From contig JACROD010000014.1 of assembly GCA_016214605.1 (NCBI GenBank), positions 1 through 41,073 on the forward strand: DNA of 41,073 nt. Direction: 5' to 3'. The translations under genes were made by a program, and so were the position numbers. The notes under the pieces are model-generated. The model did not search any database. It was given only the letters and a program-made list of their open reading frames with translations, and was not told where the DNA came from. This document shows, one piece after another, positions 1-6,934 of the stretch. Source of the stretch: Candidatus Kaiserbacteria bacterium (GTDB lineage Bacteria; Patescibacteriota; Minisyncoccia; Phycocordibacterales; UBA2100). Numbering within the stretch: position 1 is the first letter of the stretch; the number at the start of each line of letters is the position of its first letter.

Positions 1-75
1 TCGATACTTCGCGGGACAAACGATATGGTACAGCATCAGGCTCTTGTTGTGTTCTTTGGTGATGTGCTTGGACAT
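1..75 (-). CDS. IS200/IS605-like Y1 transposase (N-terminus only)
   Basis: Partial gene running off the left edge; 25 codons are visible. The reading MSKHITKEHNKSLMLYHIV followed by CPAKYR matches the start of the IS200/IS605 and REP-associated (Y1, HUH) transposases, where an LYH-hydrophobic-V-x-P-x-KYR strand opens the fold. The catalytic HUH motif and tyrosine lie outside the window, so activity cannot be judged. An ATTATA on the + strand (TATAAT on -) ends 6 nt before the ATG, and a bulged hairpin lies upstream at 101-123, as expected for an element end. A competing + strand frame is open over 1-153 but resembles nothing I recognise. Confidence 0.7.
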   Translation of the reverse strand, partial: MSKHITKEHNKSLMLYHIVCPAKYR

Positions 76-81
76 TCACTG

Positions 82-87
82 ATTATA
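82..87 (-). promoter_or_regulatory. -10 box of the transposase gene
   Basis: TATAAT on the minus strand with 6 nt between it and the ATG at 75. This spacing would start transcription at or next to the start codon, as in many other genes of the window. No clear -35 is visible. Confidence 0.5.
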
Positions 88-100
88 CGGGAGTTCGTTG

Positions 101-123
101 ACCGCGCAGCAAGCTGCCGCGGT
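101..123. repeat. Bulged hairpin, candidate IS200/IS605 subterminal hairpin
   Basis: ACCGCGCAGC pairs with GCTGCCGCGGT, leaving one unpaired C in the stem. Y1 transposases of the IS200/IS605 group recognise subterminal hairpins with an unpaired base in the stem, and this one lies just upstream of the transposase start, where a left-end hairpin belongs. The cleavage site and the other end are not visible. Confidence 0.45.
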
Positions 124-193
124 ATTACTTTTGGAATAAATGCATGGCGCTGAGATATGGACTACCTCCGATCCCTGAAGAGGAATAAATGTG

Positions 194-225
194 AAAGCGG
201 CCGGTCCCTAGGGACCGGCCGCTTT
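194..225. terminator. Palindromic terminator after nusA
   Basis: A perfect 32-bp palindrome with arms AAAGCGGCCGGTCCC and its complement around a central TA. It lies 25 bp past the nusA stop codon and has T-rich sequence on the + side (CTTTTTGTTT), so it could stop transcription in both directions. Confidence 0.75.
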
Positions 226-250
226 TTGTTTCACTGTTTTTTATCTGAGA

Positions 251-1606
251 TTATTCCTTATCAATCTCTACCTCAGCAGGCTCTTCCGAAGAATCCTTGT
301 CGGTCTCTTCGTTGGCCTCCTCGGACACGACATCGCGATCTTGCGGCTGGGGATCGAGATTCTCCTCGCCTATCCCCTCTACCGCATCTGCGGCACCCAT
401 GTCTTTTTCGGTTTCATCGAAGGCGCTTTCTTTTGCAGAAACATCCTCGATGGTTTCGACGTCTTGCACCTTGGGAGCTTCTTTGCCGTCAGTCTCGGCG
501 AGGTGTTCGCCGCCGACACTACGAATATCGATCTTCCAGCCGGTCAAGCGTGCCGCGAGGCGCACATTTTGACCACCACGACCGATCGCGAGCGACTGCT
601 GATCCTCGGCGACCTGTACGATCGCGCGATTCTCGTCCTCAAAAAGCTCGAGTGAGAGTACCTGAGCGGGCTTGAGCGATTCTTTGACATATTCGGAAGC
701 ATCTTCAAACCATTCGACGACGTCGATCTTCTCGCCGCCGAGCTCGGAAGTGACCACCGCGACACGCACGCCGCGCTGGCCGACGAGTGCGCCTACCGGG
801 TCGACGTGCTCATCGGTAGAATGCACCGCGATCTTGGCACGGGAGCCCGGCTCACGCACGATACCCTTGACCTCGACGACACCGGACGCCATCTCGGGTA
901 CTTCGGTCTCAAAAAGTTTGGTGAGGAAGCGCGGATGCGAGCGAGAAAGGCGGATGAAGGTACCGCGCACACCTTCATCGACACGCAAGAGGAGCGCGCG
1001 TACACGCTCGCCCTGGCGATAACGCTCACCGGGGATCTGTTCGTCGTAGGGGAGGATGGCGGTCGCGCGACCGAGGTCGATAAAAAGATTACCGCGCTCA
1101 AAGCGCTGGACGTGGCCCGTGACAATCTCGCCCTCGCGCATGCCGTATTCGGAGATGATCGATGCGCGCTCCGCTTCGCGGACCTTCTGCATGATGACCT
1201 GCTTGGCAGCCTGGGCGGCGATACGGCCGAAATCCTCCTGTGACTCGAGCGGGAAGGAAATCTCCTCGTCGAGCTGAGCGTCGCGCTTGATGCGGCGCGC
1301 GTCTTCGATCATGATGTGCTGATCGGGATTGAAGCGCGAGCGATGGTCGTTTTCGTCGGTCGCTTCCTCGTCTTCCTTCCGGACCAGGGTATTGTCGACG
1401 ACGATCTTGGCCTGACGGAATTCGATATCGCCGTTTTCGGCATTAAAGGTCGCACGGACGATCTGGCCGCGCTTGCCGTATTCACGGCGATAAGCGGCGG
1501 CGAGGGCCGTCGCGATCGCTTCTACCACGCTGTCGCGGCTGATACCGCGCACCTCCTGAAGCTCATCGAGCGCTGAATTCAAGGTTTTTAGGTCAAATAG
1601 TGCCAT
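251..1606 (-). CDS. nusA: Transcription termination/antitermination factor NusA
   Basis: NusA binds RNA polymerase near the RNA exit channel and modulates pausing, termination and antitermination. The 451-aa product has the usual order: N-terminal polymerase-binding domain (about 1-130, MALFDLKTLNSALDELQ), S1 domain (about 150-215, GEIVTGHVQRFERGNLFIDL), then two KH domains (about 240-365) with GALVGQRGVRV and SLAIGRGGQNVRLAARLTGW. Residues from about 370 on form a low-complexity acidic tail rather than the AR repeats of enterobacterial NusA. The first ATG fits the family start. There is no Shine-Dalgarno sequence, and the leader is about 90 nt with a hairpin plus T-run. No rimP or infB is adjacent on the visible downstream side, where an IS-like element follows instead. 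Confidence 0.95.
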   Translation of the reverse strand: MALFDLKTLNSALDELQEVRGISRDSVVEAIATALAAAYRREYGKRGQIVRATFNAENGDIEFRQAKIVVDNTLVRKEDEEATDENDHRSRFNPDQHIMIEDARRIKRDAQLDEEISFPLESQEDFGRIAAQAAKQVIMQKVREAERASIISEYGMREGEIVTGHVQRFERGNLFIDLGRATAILPYDEQIPGERYRQGERVRALLLRVDEGVRGTFIRLSRSHPRFLTKLFETEVPEMASGVVEVKGIVREPGSRAKIAVHSTDEHVDPVGALVGQRGVRVAVVTSELGGEKIDVVEWFEDASEYVKESLKPAQVLSLELFEDENRAIVQVAEDQQSLAIGRGGQNVRLAARLTGWKIDIRSVGGEHLAETDGKEAPKVQDVETIEDVSAKESAFDETEKDMGAADAVEGIGEENLDPQPQDRDVVSEEANEETDKDSSEEPAEVEIDKE

Positions 1607-1660
1607 AGGAATAGGGGGCTAGGGTTTAGCCATTAGCCAATAGGGTTAGATTTGGTAAGG
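1607..1660 (-). repeat. CCCTA-rich leader segment upstream of nusA
   Basis: On the minus strand the 50 nt before the nusA ATG carry several CTAACCCTA/AAACCCTAG-type units and two GGCTAAT/GGCTAAA words. A similar segment precedes the superoxide dismutase gene (25595-25640). Both lie between the promoter and the ATG and no Shine-Dalgarno sequence is present. The function is unknown. Confidence 0.4.
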
Positions 1661-1663
1661 TTT

Positions 1664-1690
1664 TTAAAAAAAGCGCCCGGCAAGAGCCGG
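1664..1690 (-). promoter_or_regulatory. Candidate attenuator in the nusA leader
   Basis: On the minus strand a short hairpin (CCGGC-TCTT-GCCGG) is followed by GCGC and a run of seven T. It sits between the nusA promoter and the start codon, so it would act as a leader terminator. NusA is known to regulate its own operon in other bacteria. Here the autoregulatory role is inference. Confidence 0.4.
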
Positions 1691-1703
1691 AACGAATAGG
1701 GAT

Positions 1704-1731
1704 AGTGTACTGGAATAGGGGAGATTGTCAA
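1704..1731 (-). promoter_or_regulatory. Promoter of nusA
   Basis: Minus strand TTGACA (1731-1726), a 16-nt spacer, and TACACT (1709-1704). The -35 lies in an inverted repeat, TTGTCAA-AA-TTGACAA, which also offers a TTGACA on the + strand towards the small gene at 1800. Confidence 0.6.
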
Positions 1732-1799
1732 AATTGACAAGAACATACTGTGCATGTCATCATGACAATGGGATGTTCCAACCTGAGAGGAGGAGGGTC

Positions 1800-1955
1800 A
1801 TGGTACCTGTCCATATCCCAAACTACGAAAAGAAAGTGATTTTGCCGGCGACCTTGAGTAGCATTGCGTTTTGCGTGACATTTCTGTTGCTCATATTTGC
1901 GGAAATCACGTGGATTAAATATATGGTTCGAATCGGTGAATTCACGCTCAAATGA
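1800..1955 (+). CDS. Small single-span membrane protein
   Basis: A 51-aa protein, unrecognised. The ORF track starts it earlier, but the ATG at 1800 follows GAGAGGAGGAGGGTC, a very strong Shine-Dalgarno sequence, so this start is preferred. After a short polar N-terminus (MVPVHIPNYEKK), residues about 17-41 form one hydrophobic helix (SIAFCVTFLLLIFAEITWI). It ends at a perfect terminator. Its small size, strong ribosome binding site and own terminator suggest a well-translated peptide. It resembles the two- to three-span protein at 22513 in its expression signals, not in its sequence. Confidence 0.55.
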   Translation: MVPVHIPNYEKKVILPATLSSIAFCVTFLLLIFAEITWIKYMVRIGEFTLK

Positions 1956-1967
1956 GCCAGGCATGAA

Positions 1968-2006
1968 AAAGGCGGGGAGCATTGTGCTACCCCGCCTTTA
2001 TTTTTT
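1968..2006. terminator. Terminator, copy A of a duplicated block
   Basis: AAAGGCGGGG pairs with CCCCGCCTTT, with AGC/GCT also pairable inside, followed on + by ATTTTTT; the minus side also has a T-run. It ends the small gene at 1800 on + and the IOR-like 3' remnant on -. The same terminator with small changes occurs at 2734-2764. Confidence 0.8.
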
Positions 2007-2055
2007 AGGTCATTTTGACCTTCTCGCGGAAGCGCTTCAGGAGCGCTTCCGCTTT
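2005..2055 (-). pseudogene. Displaced 3' end related to the oxidoreductase gene
   Basis: Minus-strand codons read KAEALLKRFREK then VKMT and stop. The gene at 2791-6228 ends KAEALLKRFREK then TT and stop. The 12 shared residues, the stop, and the terminator that follows (copy A) make this a second, diverged copy of that gene's 3' end, cut off from any coding body. TA module 1 lies exactly between the two copies. The nucleotide block is also a hairpin (GCGGAAGCGCT / AGCGCTTCCGC, 2026-2052) followed by TTTT on +, so a repeat-element explanation is possible. Confidence 0.6.
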
Positions 2056-2070
2056 TCTCGATTTTATTGG

Positions 2071-2108
2071 ACTTGTTTATAATTCACGACCGTATGAGAT
2101 AAACAAGT
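2071..2108. repeat. 10-bp inverted repeat behind the TA1 toxin
   Basis: ACTTGTTTAT and ATAAACAAGT are perfect complements separated by 18 nt. They lie between the toxin stop codon (2113) and the displaced 3' end. It could be a weak transcription stop or mark the junction where the TA cassette joined. Confidence 0.5.
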
Positions 2109-2112
2109 ATTT

Positions 2113-2394
2113 TTATCTCTCGAATATCGACGCGTGCGTACCGATGTCGACGAGGAGCAGGATCAGCATATCATCTTGTTTCTTGTAGAGGAGCAGAAGA
2201 TCACCACGTATGTGACACTCGCGAATACCCTTGTACGCGCCCTTGAGTTCATGGTCGAGATATCGTGGCTCCAGCGGCACATCCTGCGTGAGTTTGATCA
2301 CCACGTCGTCAAGTTCTTCAGCGACAAAGCTTGGGTATTGAGAAACGCGTTTGAGAGACTTTTTGTATCGGCTTGTGGGCTTCACGACGTACAT
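2113..2394 (-). CDS. YafQ/RelE-family mRNA interferase toxin (TA module 1)
   Basis: A 93-aa protein with the compact RelE/YafQ fold. The C-terminal half carries the signature: basic N-terminal helix (SRYKKSLKRV), then LKGAYKGIRECHIRGDLLLLYK and a final DIGTHASIF strand. YafQ toxins cut mRNA on the ribosome, using His and acidic residues of this region. The RECHIRGDLLLLYK block and the late His are present, so it looks intact. It starts 9 nt after the antitoxin stop, in one transcript, and should be neutralised by that antitoxin. Confidence 0.88.
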   Translation of the reverse strand: MYVVKPTSRYKKSLKRVSQYPSFVAEELDDVVIKLTQDVPLEPRYLDHELKGAYKGIRECHIRGDLLLLYKKQDDMLILLLVDIGTHASIFER

Positions 2395-2403
2395 AAACCC
2401 CTA

Positions 2404-2679
2404 TTATTTCTTGCCGATGATCTCCCGGTGCATAGCACGCACGTCGGTATATACTTTCCCATGCTTGAGCGCATGATCCGCTTCGCGCATAAGCTGTTTC
2501 ATGAGGGAAGTCGGCGCATTGTCATAGGTGAAGATGCTCTGGGGCACTTCGCCTGTGCGCCCGATATGAGTGAGGAGCAGACGCACGCCGCTCGAAAGGT
2601 CGATACCAGAAGCCTTAAAGACTTTTTGCGCCCTACGCTTTGTCTTCTCGTCGATCCGCACTTGAAGTGTCGTGTTCAT
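2404..2679 (-). CDS. RelB/DinJ-family antitoxin (TA module 1)
   Basis: A 91-aa protein. The N-terminal ribbon-helix-helix is clear: MNTTLQVRIDEKTKRRAQKV, a turn at GIDLSSGVRLLLTHI. The C-terminal half is the charged, flexible toxin-binding part. It should bind its own promoter and the YafQ-like toxin encoded 9 nt downstream. A Shine-Dalgarno-like AGGAC precedes the ATG, and a good promoter lies directly upstream. Confidence 0.88.
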   Translation of the reverse strand: MNTTLQVRIDEKTKRRAQKVFKASGIDLSSGVRLLLTHIGRTGEVPQSIFTYDNAPTSLMKQLMREADHALKHGKVYTDVRAMHREIIGKK

Positions 2680-2686
2680 ATGTCCT

Positions 2687-2714
2687 ATGGTAGCAAGTGT
2701 AGTGCTGTTGTCAA
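2687..2714 (-). promoter_or_regulatory. Promoter of TA module 1
   Basis: Minus strand TTGACA (2714-2709), a 16-nt spacer, TACCAT (2692-2687), then AGGACAT before the ATG at 2679. The spacing leaves a very short leader. Confidence 0.6.
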
Positions 2715-2733
2715 TACATGATTTTCATACGAA

Positions 2734-2764
2734 AAAGGCGGGGTAGCATAAGCTCCCCGCCTTT
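2734..2764. terminator. Terminator of the oxidoreductase gene, copy B
   Basis: AAAGGCGGGG / CCCCGCCTTT stem with pairable AGC/GCT inside and a T-run on the minus side (CTTTTTCG). Nearly the same as the terminator at 1968-2006; each is followed on its right by the KAEALLKRFREK-coding palindrome. Confidence 0.8.
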
Positions 2765-2790
2765 ACTTATTTGTTCTACACAGGTTAAAC

Positions 2791-5700
2791 CTATGTAGTC
2801 TTCTCGCGGAAGCGCTTTAGGAGCGCTTCCGCTTTTTGTTTTGCCTTTTCGATGCTCGCTTGTTTCACGTGCCCATACCCTCGAATCTCTTCGGGGATAC
2901 TGAGCAGAGCAAGGGCATCGTCACGGTTTTTCGCGTTGAGACCGTATCCGATCTCAGCGACAAGCGCTTCGTACTGACGGATCAACTCGCGCTCTTCTTT
3001 GCGGTGCGCGCTGTATCCGAAAGGATCCAGCCACGTCCCGCGCAAGAACTTGAGCTTGGCCAAAACGACGCGCATCAATGTCCGCACCCACGGACCGAAC
3101 TCTCGCTTTTTGATACCCATCATGGGGGGAGCGAGCAGGTGAGTCGCCGTACCGTATTCACTGAATTCGCGCTCAAGCTGTCGCTCGAATGCGCCATCAG
3201 TGTAAAGCCGCGCTACTTCGTACTCATCCTTATAGGCCTTGAGCTTGAAGAGGTTCCTCGAGACCGCCTCGGTAAAAGGCGATCCTTCGGTTGTACCTGC
3301 CCGCACATCGAGCATCTTGGCCTCATTGACGATCTCTAGATATTGATCGGCATATGTGCGGCTTTGATACGCGACGAGCTCCTCCGCGTAGAACCGTATA
3401 CGCTCCTCTTGCGAGTCGGGCAAACGGTTTGCTTCAAACGCCTCTTTCCACCGCCATCCGACACCGTCGAACTCTTGCGGAAAAGCGGCAGCATACCGAC
3501 CGCAGGCAAAAGCATCGAGATTCATCTCCACACCAGCCCCATTGAGATGGATTGCTTCAATGATTGCATCGCCCTTGATGGGGATGAGCCCAAGCTGATA
3601 CGCAAAGCCGACAAGAAAGATGTTGGTCGGCATAGCATCGCCAAATAGCTCGGTCACATAGAATGTTGCCTCTATACCATGCACATGATTCGCACCCACC
3701 GCCTCTGTGAGTGCGGCGAGCATCTTTTCCTTGGGGAACACTTTTTGCGGATGATATATAAACTCCGCCGTCGGTGTCTCGTGCAGATTGATCACGACAC
3801 GGCTCACCCCGCGCTTGAGCAAGGCGAGTGCTTGAGAGCCTACGGAGGTCACCAGATCACACCCGATCATTACATCTGCTTGACCCGGCGGTATGCACGT
3901 CGAAGAGATGTGCTTACTATTGATACGCACATCACTACTGACCAGCCCACCTTTTTGAGCCAAACCGTTCCCTGAATGCCCTGAGACTGGAAACCCGCAG
4001 ATGTGCGCGGCCATGCAGAGTATCCATTCTGCGGTCTTGACACCGGTCCCTCCGATCCCCATGAGTGATATGTCGTACGACCGCTCGGTGAGAATCGGCA
4101 ACACGGGCTCAGGTATCACCCTTTGAGCAAGCTCGCGTGCGAGACCGCGACGGTGCGCGAGCACCGCGCCCTTGACGACAACGAAGCTCGGGCAGAATCC
4201 TTCCGCACAACTTTTGTCTTTGTTGCAACTGTGCTGATCGATCTGGCGTTTTCGGCCAAATTGAGTCTCCACTTGCACCACAGAAAGACACTCCGCCTTT
4301 GCACAATCATTGCATCCTTCGCACACACGCTCATTGATTATCACACGATCAGGCTCCGGCAAGCGACCGCGATTGCGGGCGCGCCGTTTCTCTGCGGCAC
4401 ATCCTTCATCGTAGATGATGACCGAGACGCCGGGCACTTCCCACAGTGATTCCTCGATTGTCTGCATGTTCTTGCGTGGATGGATATGCACACCCGGCGC
4501 ACAATCCTTCACGGAAATGGCTTCGGGAAATTCGGCAACGATTTCGATGCGCCGCATTCCCTCGGCATACAGTATCCACGTGAGCTCCGGCGTCGTATGC
4601 CCGCCTTCGGACTTTTGGCCTCCGGTCATGGCAATAGCGCCATTATTGAGGAGTTTGACTGTAATCCCTTTACCTGACCCAAGTCTTTTGAATCCCGCTT
4701 CCAGCTGCCGTAGAGCAAGCGAACCGGAATGGGCAAACGTGCCGTCGCCCATGTTCCCGGACATGTGTTTTTTATCCGAGAAGGGCATCCACCCGAGTAT
4801 AGGGACCATTTCGCCCCCCATTTGGGTAACGCCTACGGTCTGACTGTCTTGTGGCAAGGCCTTCATGTAGTGGCATCCGATGCCCGCGTACGCTTTTTTC
4901 CCTTCGGCGACATGTGTCGACTTAGGGTGAGGACAACCGGGACAGAAGTGTGGAGTCCTTTGCACTTCTATGAACTGCTGTGCGTGTGCGACCGCATCCT
5001 GCGAGATGATTTCCTTCAGCCGACGATCGAGATCTTCATCGCGACTGCCACACTGTGCACAGGCTTTCACGATCGCATCCGCGATCTGCGCGACCGAGAG
5101 CACTCCAATCGAAGGCAATGCGCCACCGCCCGGGATATTCTTCCCGAAGATACGTGGTGATGTTGGCCTCGCATCGTAGAACATCTTTTTGAGTTGCCCT
5201 TCGACGATATCGGCTTTTTCTTCGACCACAAGCACACATGACGCATTCAGCAGACGCCTCATTGTAGGGGAGTCGAATGATAGGGGGTACGGCATGTCGA
5301 TGCAGACAACGGCGATACCCAGTTTTTGTCGTGCGTGCTCATCGATGCCAAGTAGGCGTAAGGCCTCCATGACTTCGGTGTACATCCTACCTACGCCCAT
5401 GATTACCAGACGCAGATGATCTGTGTCATGGGTAAGCATGTTCAAGTGGTTTGTATGTGCGAATGCTTCTATACGCTTGAGACGGTGCACCATTTTGGCT
5501 TCCAACTCAAGCGGCTTGTCTTTGAGGCTCAGGTGGAGATCGTATAGATCAACGATCTTCGGTACAACGATTTTGAAGCATGGATCGACGAAGATCCGCG
5601 CCGATGCATCGCATATATTGGAGACCAGATTGATTCCGACCCATGAGCCGCTGTGACGGGACATTGCCCACCCCAGCATCATGAAGTCGAACATTTGCTG

Positions 5701-6228
5701 CGGCGTGCTCGGCTCGAGGTAGGGCATGCCGACCTGCATGAGTGCATACCCGGACTGATGCGGAATCGTAGATGACTCATTTCCAGGGTCGTTGCCGATC
5801 AGCGCGAGCGCTCCTCCATGAGGAGAAACTCCTGCGGCACAGGCGTGCATGAATGCGTCCATCGATTGATAGAAGCCAGGGCCTTTGCCATACCACGCGC
5901 TAAAGATGCCATGATAGGGTGTGCCTCCGAATTCCTTCGATTGCTGAGATCCCCATGCGATATTCGCAGCCAAATTTTCGTTGACGGCCATGAAGGATTG
6001 GACATGCGGGGCCCCGACTCTTGCGGCCTCTGCAAGCGAGACATTGAGTCCGCCCAAGGGCGAACCCGTATAACCCCAAGCACCCCCGGCAGTGTTCAGG
6101 CCTGCCCGCTCGTCTCGCTTGCGCTGGACGAGCAGAGGAAGCGCCAAAGACTGCATGCCGGTGAGATACATGTACGTCGCCGTCTCAGGTACCGACGGCC
6201 AGTTGAGCAGTGGTAATTTTTCGCTCAT
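2791..6228 (-). CDS. Fused indolepyruvate:ferredoxin oxidoreductase (2-oxoacid:acceptor oxidoreductase with DUF6537-type tail)
   Basis: Predicted to oxidise aryl- or branched-chain 2-oxoacids with CoA to acyl-CoA plus CO2, passing electrons to ferredoxin or a similar carrier. The 1145-aa product is a single-chain fusion. Residues about 1-420 are the pyrimidine-binding (alpha) domain. About 430-640 are the TPP domain (FCPGCPHPKSTHV, GNMGDGTFAHSG, then LLNNGAIAMTGGQ, the GDG...NN pattern). A cysteine-rich Fe-S segment follows (CEGCNDCAKAEC and CNKDKSCAEGFC). Next comes the gamma domain (DISLMGIGGTGVKTAEWIL) and a C-terminal region like DUF6537. The family is best known from Proteobacteria. The start is set at MSEKLPLLNW because GAGAGGA precedes it; the 104 residues upstream in the ORF track look non-coding. 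It has its own terminator. Confidence 0.9.
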   Translation of the reverse strand: MSEKLPLLNWPSVPETATYMYLTGMQSLALPLLVQRKRDERAGLNTAGGAWGYTGSPLGGLNVSLAEAARVGAPHVQSFMAVNENLAANIAWGSQQSKEFGGTPYHGIFSAWYGKGPGFYQSMDAFMHACAAGVSPHGGALALIGNDPGNESSTIPHQSGYALMQVGMPYLEPSTPQQMFDFMMLGWAMSRHSGSWVGINLVSNICDASARIFVDPCFKIVVPKIVDLYDLHLSLKDKPLELEAKMVHRLKRIEAFAHTNHLNMLTHDTDHLRLVIMGVGRMYTEVMEALRLLGIDEHARQKLGIAVVCIDMPYPLSFDSPTMRRLLNASCVLVVEEKADIVEGQLKKMFYDARPTSPRIFGKNIPGGGALPSIGVLSVAQIADAIVKACAQCGSRDEDLDRRLKEIISQDAVAHAQQFIEVQRTPHFCPGCPHPKSTHVAEGKKAYAGIGCHYMKALPQDSQTVGVTQMGGEMVPILGWMPFSDKKHMSGNMGDGTFAHSGSLALRQLEAGFKRLGSGKGITVKLLNNGAIAMTGGQKSEGGHTTPELTWILYAEGMRRIEIVAEFPEAISVKDCAPGVHIHPRKNMQTIEESLWEVPGVSVIIYDEGCAAEKRRARNRGRLPEPDRVIINERVCEGCNDCAKAECLSVVQVETQFGRKRQIDQHSCNKDKSCAEGFCPSFVVVKGAVLAHRRGLARELAQRVIPEPVLPILTERSYDISLMGIGGTGVKTAEWILCMAAHICGFPVSGHSGNGLAQKGGLVSSDVRINSKHISSTCIPPGQADVMIGCDLVTSVGSQALALLKRGVSRVVINLHETPTAEFIYHPQKVFPKEKMLAALTEAVGANHVHGIEATFYVTELFGDAMPTNIFLVGFAYQLGLIPIKGDAIIEAIHLNGAGVEMNLDAFACGRYAAAFPQEFDGVGWRWKEAFEANRLPDSQEERIRFYAEELVAYQSRTYADQYLEIVNEAKMLDVRAGTTEGSPFTEAVSRNLFKLKAYKDEYEVARLYTDGAFERQLEREFSEYGTATHLLAPPMMGIKKREFGPWVRTLMRVVLAKLKFLRGTWLDPFGYSAHRKEERELIRQYEALVAEIGYGLNAKNRDDALALLSIPEEIRGYGHVKQASIEKAKQKAEALLKRFREKTT

Positions 6229-6318
6229 CGTCTGTTCCTCTCTTGATACGAGTGAATGTACTGAGCTGGCGGTATTCAACCATGGAAATCCGTATAAATA
6301 AAGATATTTCAATATGAC

Positions 6319-6336
6319 AGAATTGTGCTCAATTCT
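6319..6336. promoter_or_regulatory. Inverted repeat upstream of the oxidoreductase gene, possible operator
   Basis: AGAATTG-TGCT-CAATTCT, 7-bp perfect arms with a 4-nt centre, about 90 bp before the oxidoreductase start. Its size fits a dimeric regulator site. No regulator gene is adjacent and no clear -35/-10 pair was found here. Confidence 0.35.
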
Positions 6337-6369
6337 GCACCTCGGTGCCGTAGCTCCTTGAGAAAAGAA

Positions 6370-6390
6370 CCCCCGCCTTTCGGGCAGGGG
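6370..6390 (-). terminator. Terminator of the thioesterase gene
   Basis: Minus strand CCCCTGCC-CGAAA-GGCGGGG (one T-G wobble) followed by GTTCTTTTCTC, just past the thioesterase stop. Confidence 0.7.
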
Positions 6391-6403
6391 ATGAATAGGA
6401 ACA

Positions 6404-6907
6404 CTACTTTTTACGTTTCTCATGATCTTCTTGCAGGCGCCTGTCGCGACGGACTTGGGCTTCTTCGAAACGGCGTTTCTCATCGGGGGTTTCGGGGATA
6501 ATGCGCGGCAGTTTTTTTCGGACACCGCACTCGTCGACACTGACGGTGACGAGTGTGAAATAGGCGCTCACAATATGTCGCAGGCTAGCTATTTCCGTCT
6601 TTTGCGCATACACCTTCACTCCTACTTCCATAGAGGTGCCCCACGCGCGGTTGATGGCGACATTGAATATCAAGACTTCGCCTAGTATTGCGGGACCGAG
6701 AAATCTGAACGAATCTGCGGACAACGTGACACAATCCATTTGACTGTGCCGCATAGCTACGATGCCCGCAAGCTTATCAGCAATCTCCATGATACGCCCA
6801 CCAAAGACTGTGTTGCGGGCATTCATGTCGTTTCCGAAGATCAAGTGACAGTAACCGTCGACGACTGATTGTGCGACCGTCTTGGGAGGAATATCATGCG
6901 TAGTCAT
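6404..6907 (-). CDS. Hotdog-fold acyl-CoA thioesterase (YciA/YkhA-like)
   Basis: Predicted to hydrolyse acyl-CoA to free acid and CoA. The 167-aa protein has the hotdog core: CHLIFGNDMNARNTVFGGRIMEIADKLAGIVAM, where NxxxTVFGGxIMxxxD is the family signature with the active-site Asn/Asp region and central helix. Strands follow (TLSADSFRFLGPAILGEVLI, GTSMEVGVKVYAQ). The tail is charged (EEAQVRRDRRLQEDHEKRKK). An AAGGAG lies 7 nt before the ATG. It has its own promoter and terminator, between the carboxyltransferase and oxidoreductase genes. A role in releasing CoA from products of these enzymes is inference. Confidence 0.88.
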   Translation of the reverse strand: MTTHDIPPKTVAQSVVDGYCHLIFGNDMNARNTVFGGRIMEIADKLAGIVAMRHSQMDCVTLSADSFRFLGPAILGEVLIFNVAINRAWGTSMEVGVKVYAQKTEIASLRHIVSAYFTLVTVSVDECGVRKKLPRIIPETPDEKRRFEEAQVRRDRRLQEDHEKRKK

Positions 6908-6934
6908 AGGTGACTCCTTTTCTGCTCTGATCGG

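Noticed and set aside
1-153. Open + strand frame from the window edge to a TGA at 151-153
   Set aside because: It is antisense to a recognisable Y1 transposase start and resembles no known protein; a chance open frame is likelier.
1607-1660. Telomere-like TTAGGG/CCCTA repeats
   Set aside because: Units are irregular and few and sit in a bacterial gene leader; a telomere or hairpin chromosome end is not supported.
2134-2721. 195-aa + strand ORF
   Set aside because: Antisense shadow of TA module 1; the minus-strand RelB and YafQ families are clear.
6229-6540. N-terminal 104 residues of the 1249-aa oxidoreductase ORF
   Set aside because: Overlaps the downstream part of the thioesterase gene and the intergenic region; the family starts at MSEKLPLLNW, which has a Shine-Dalgarno sequence.
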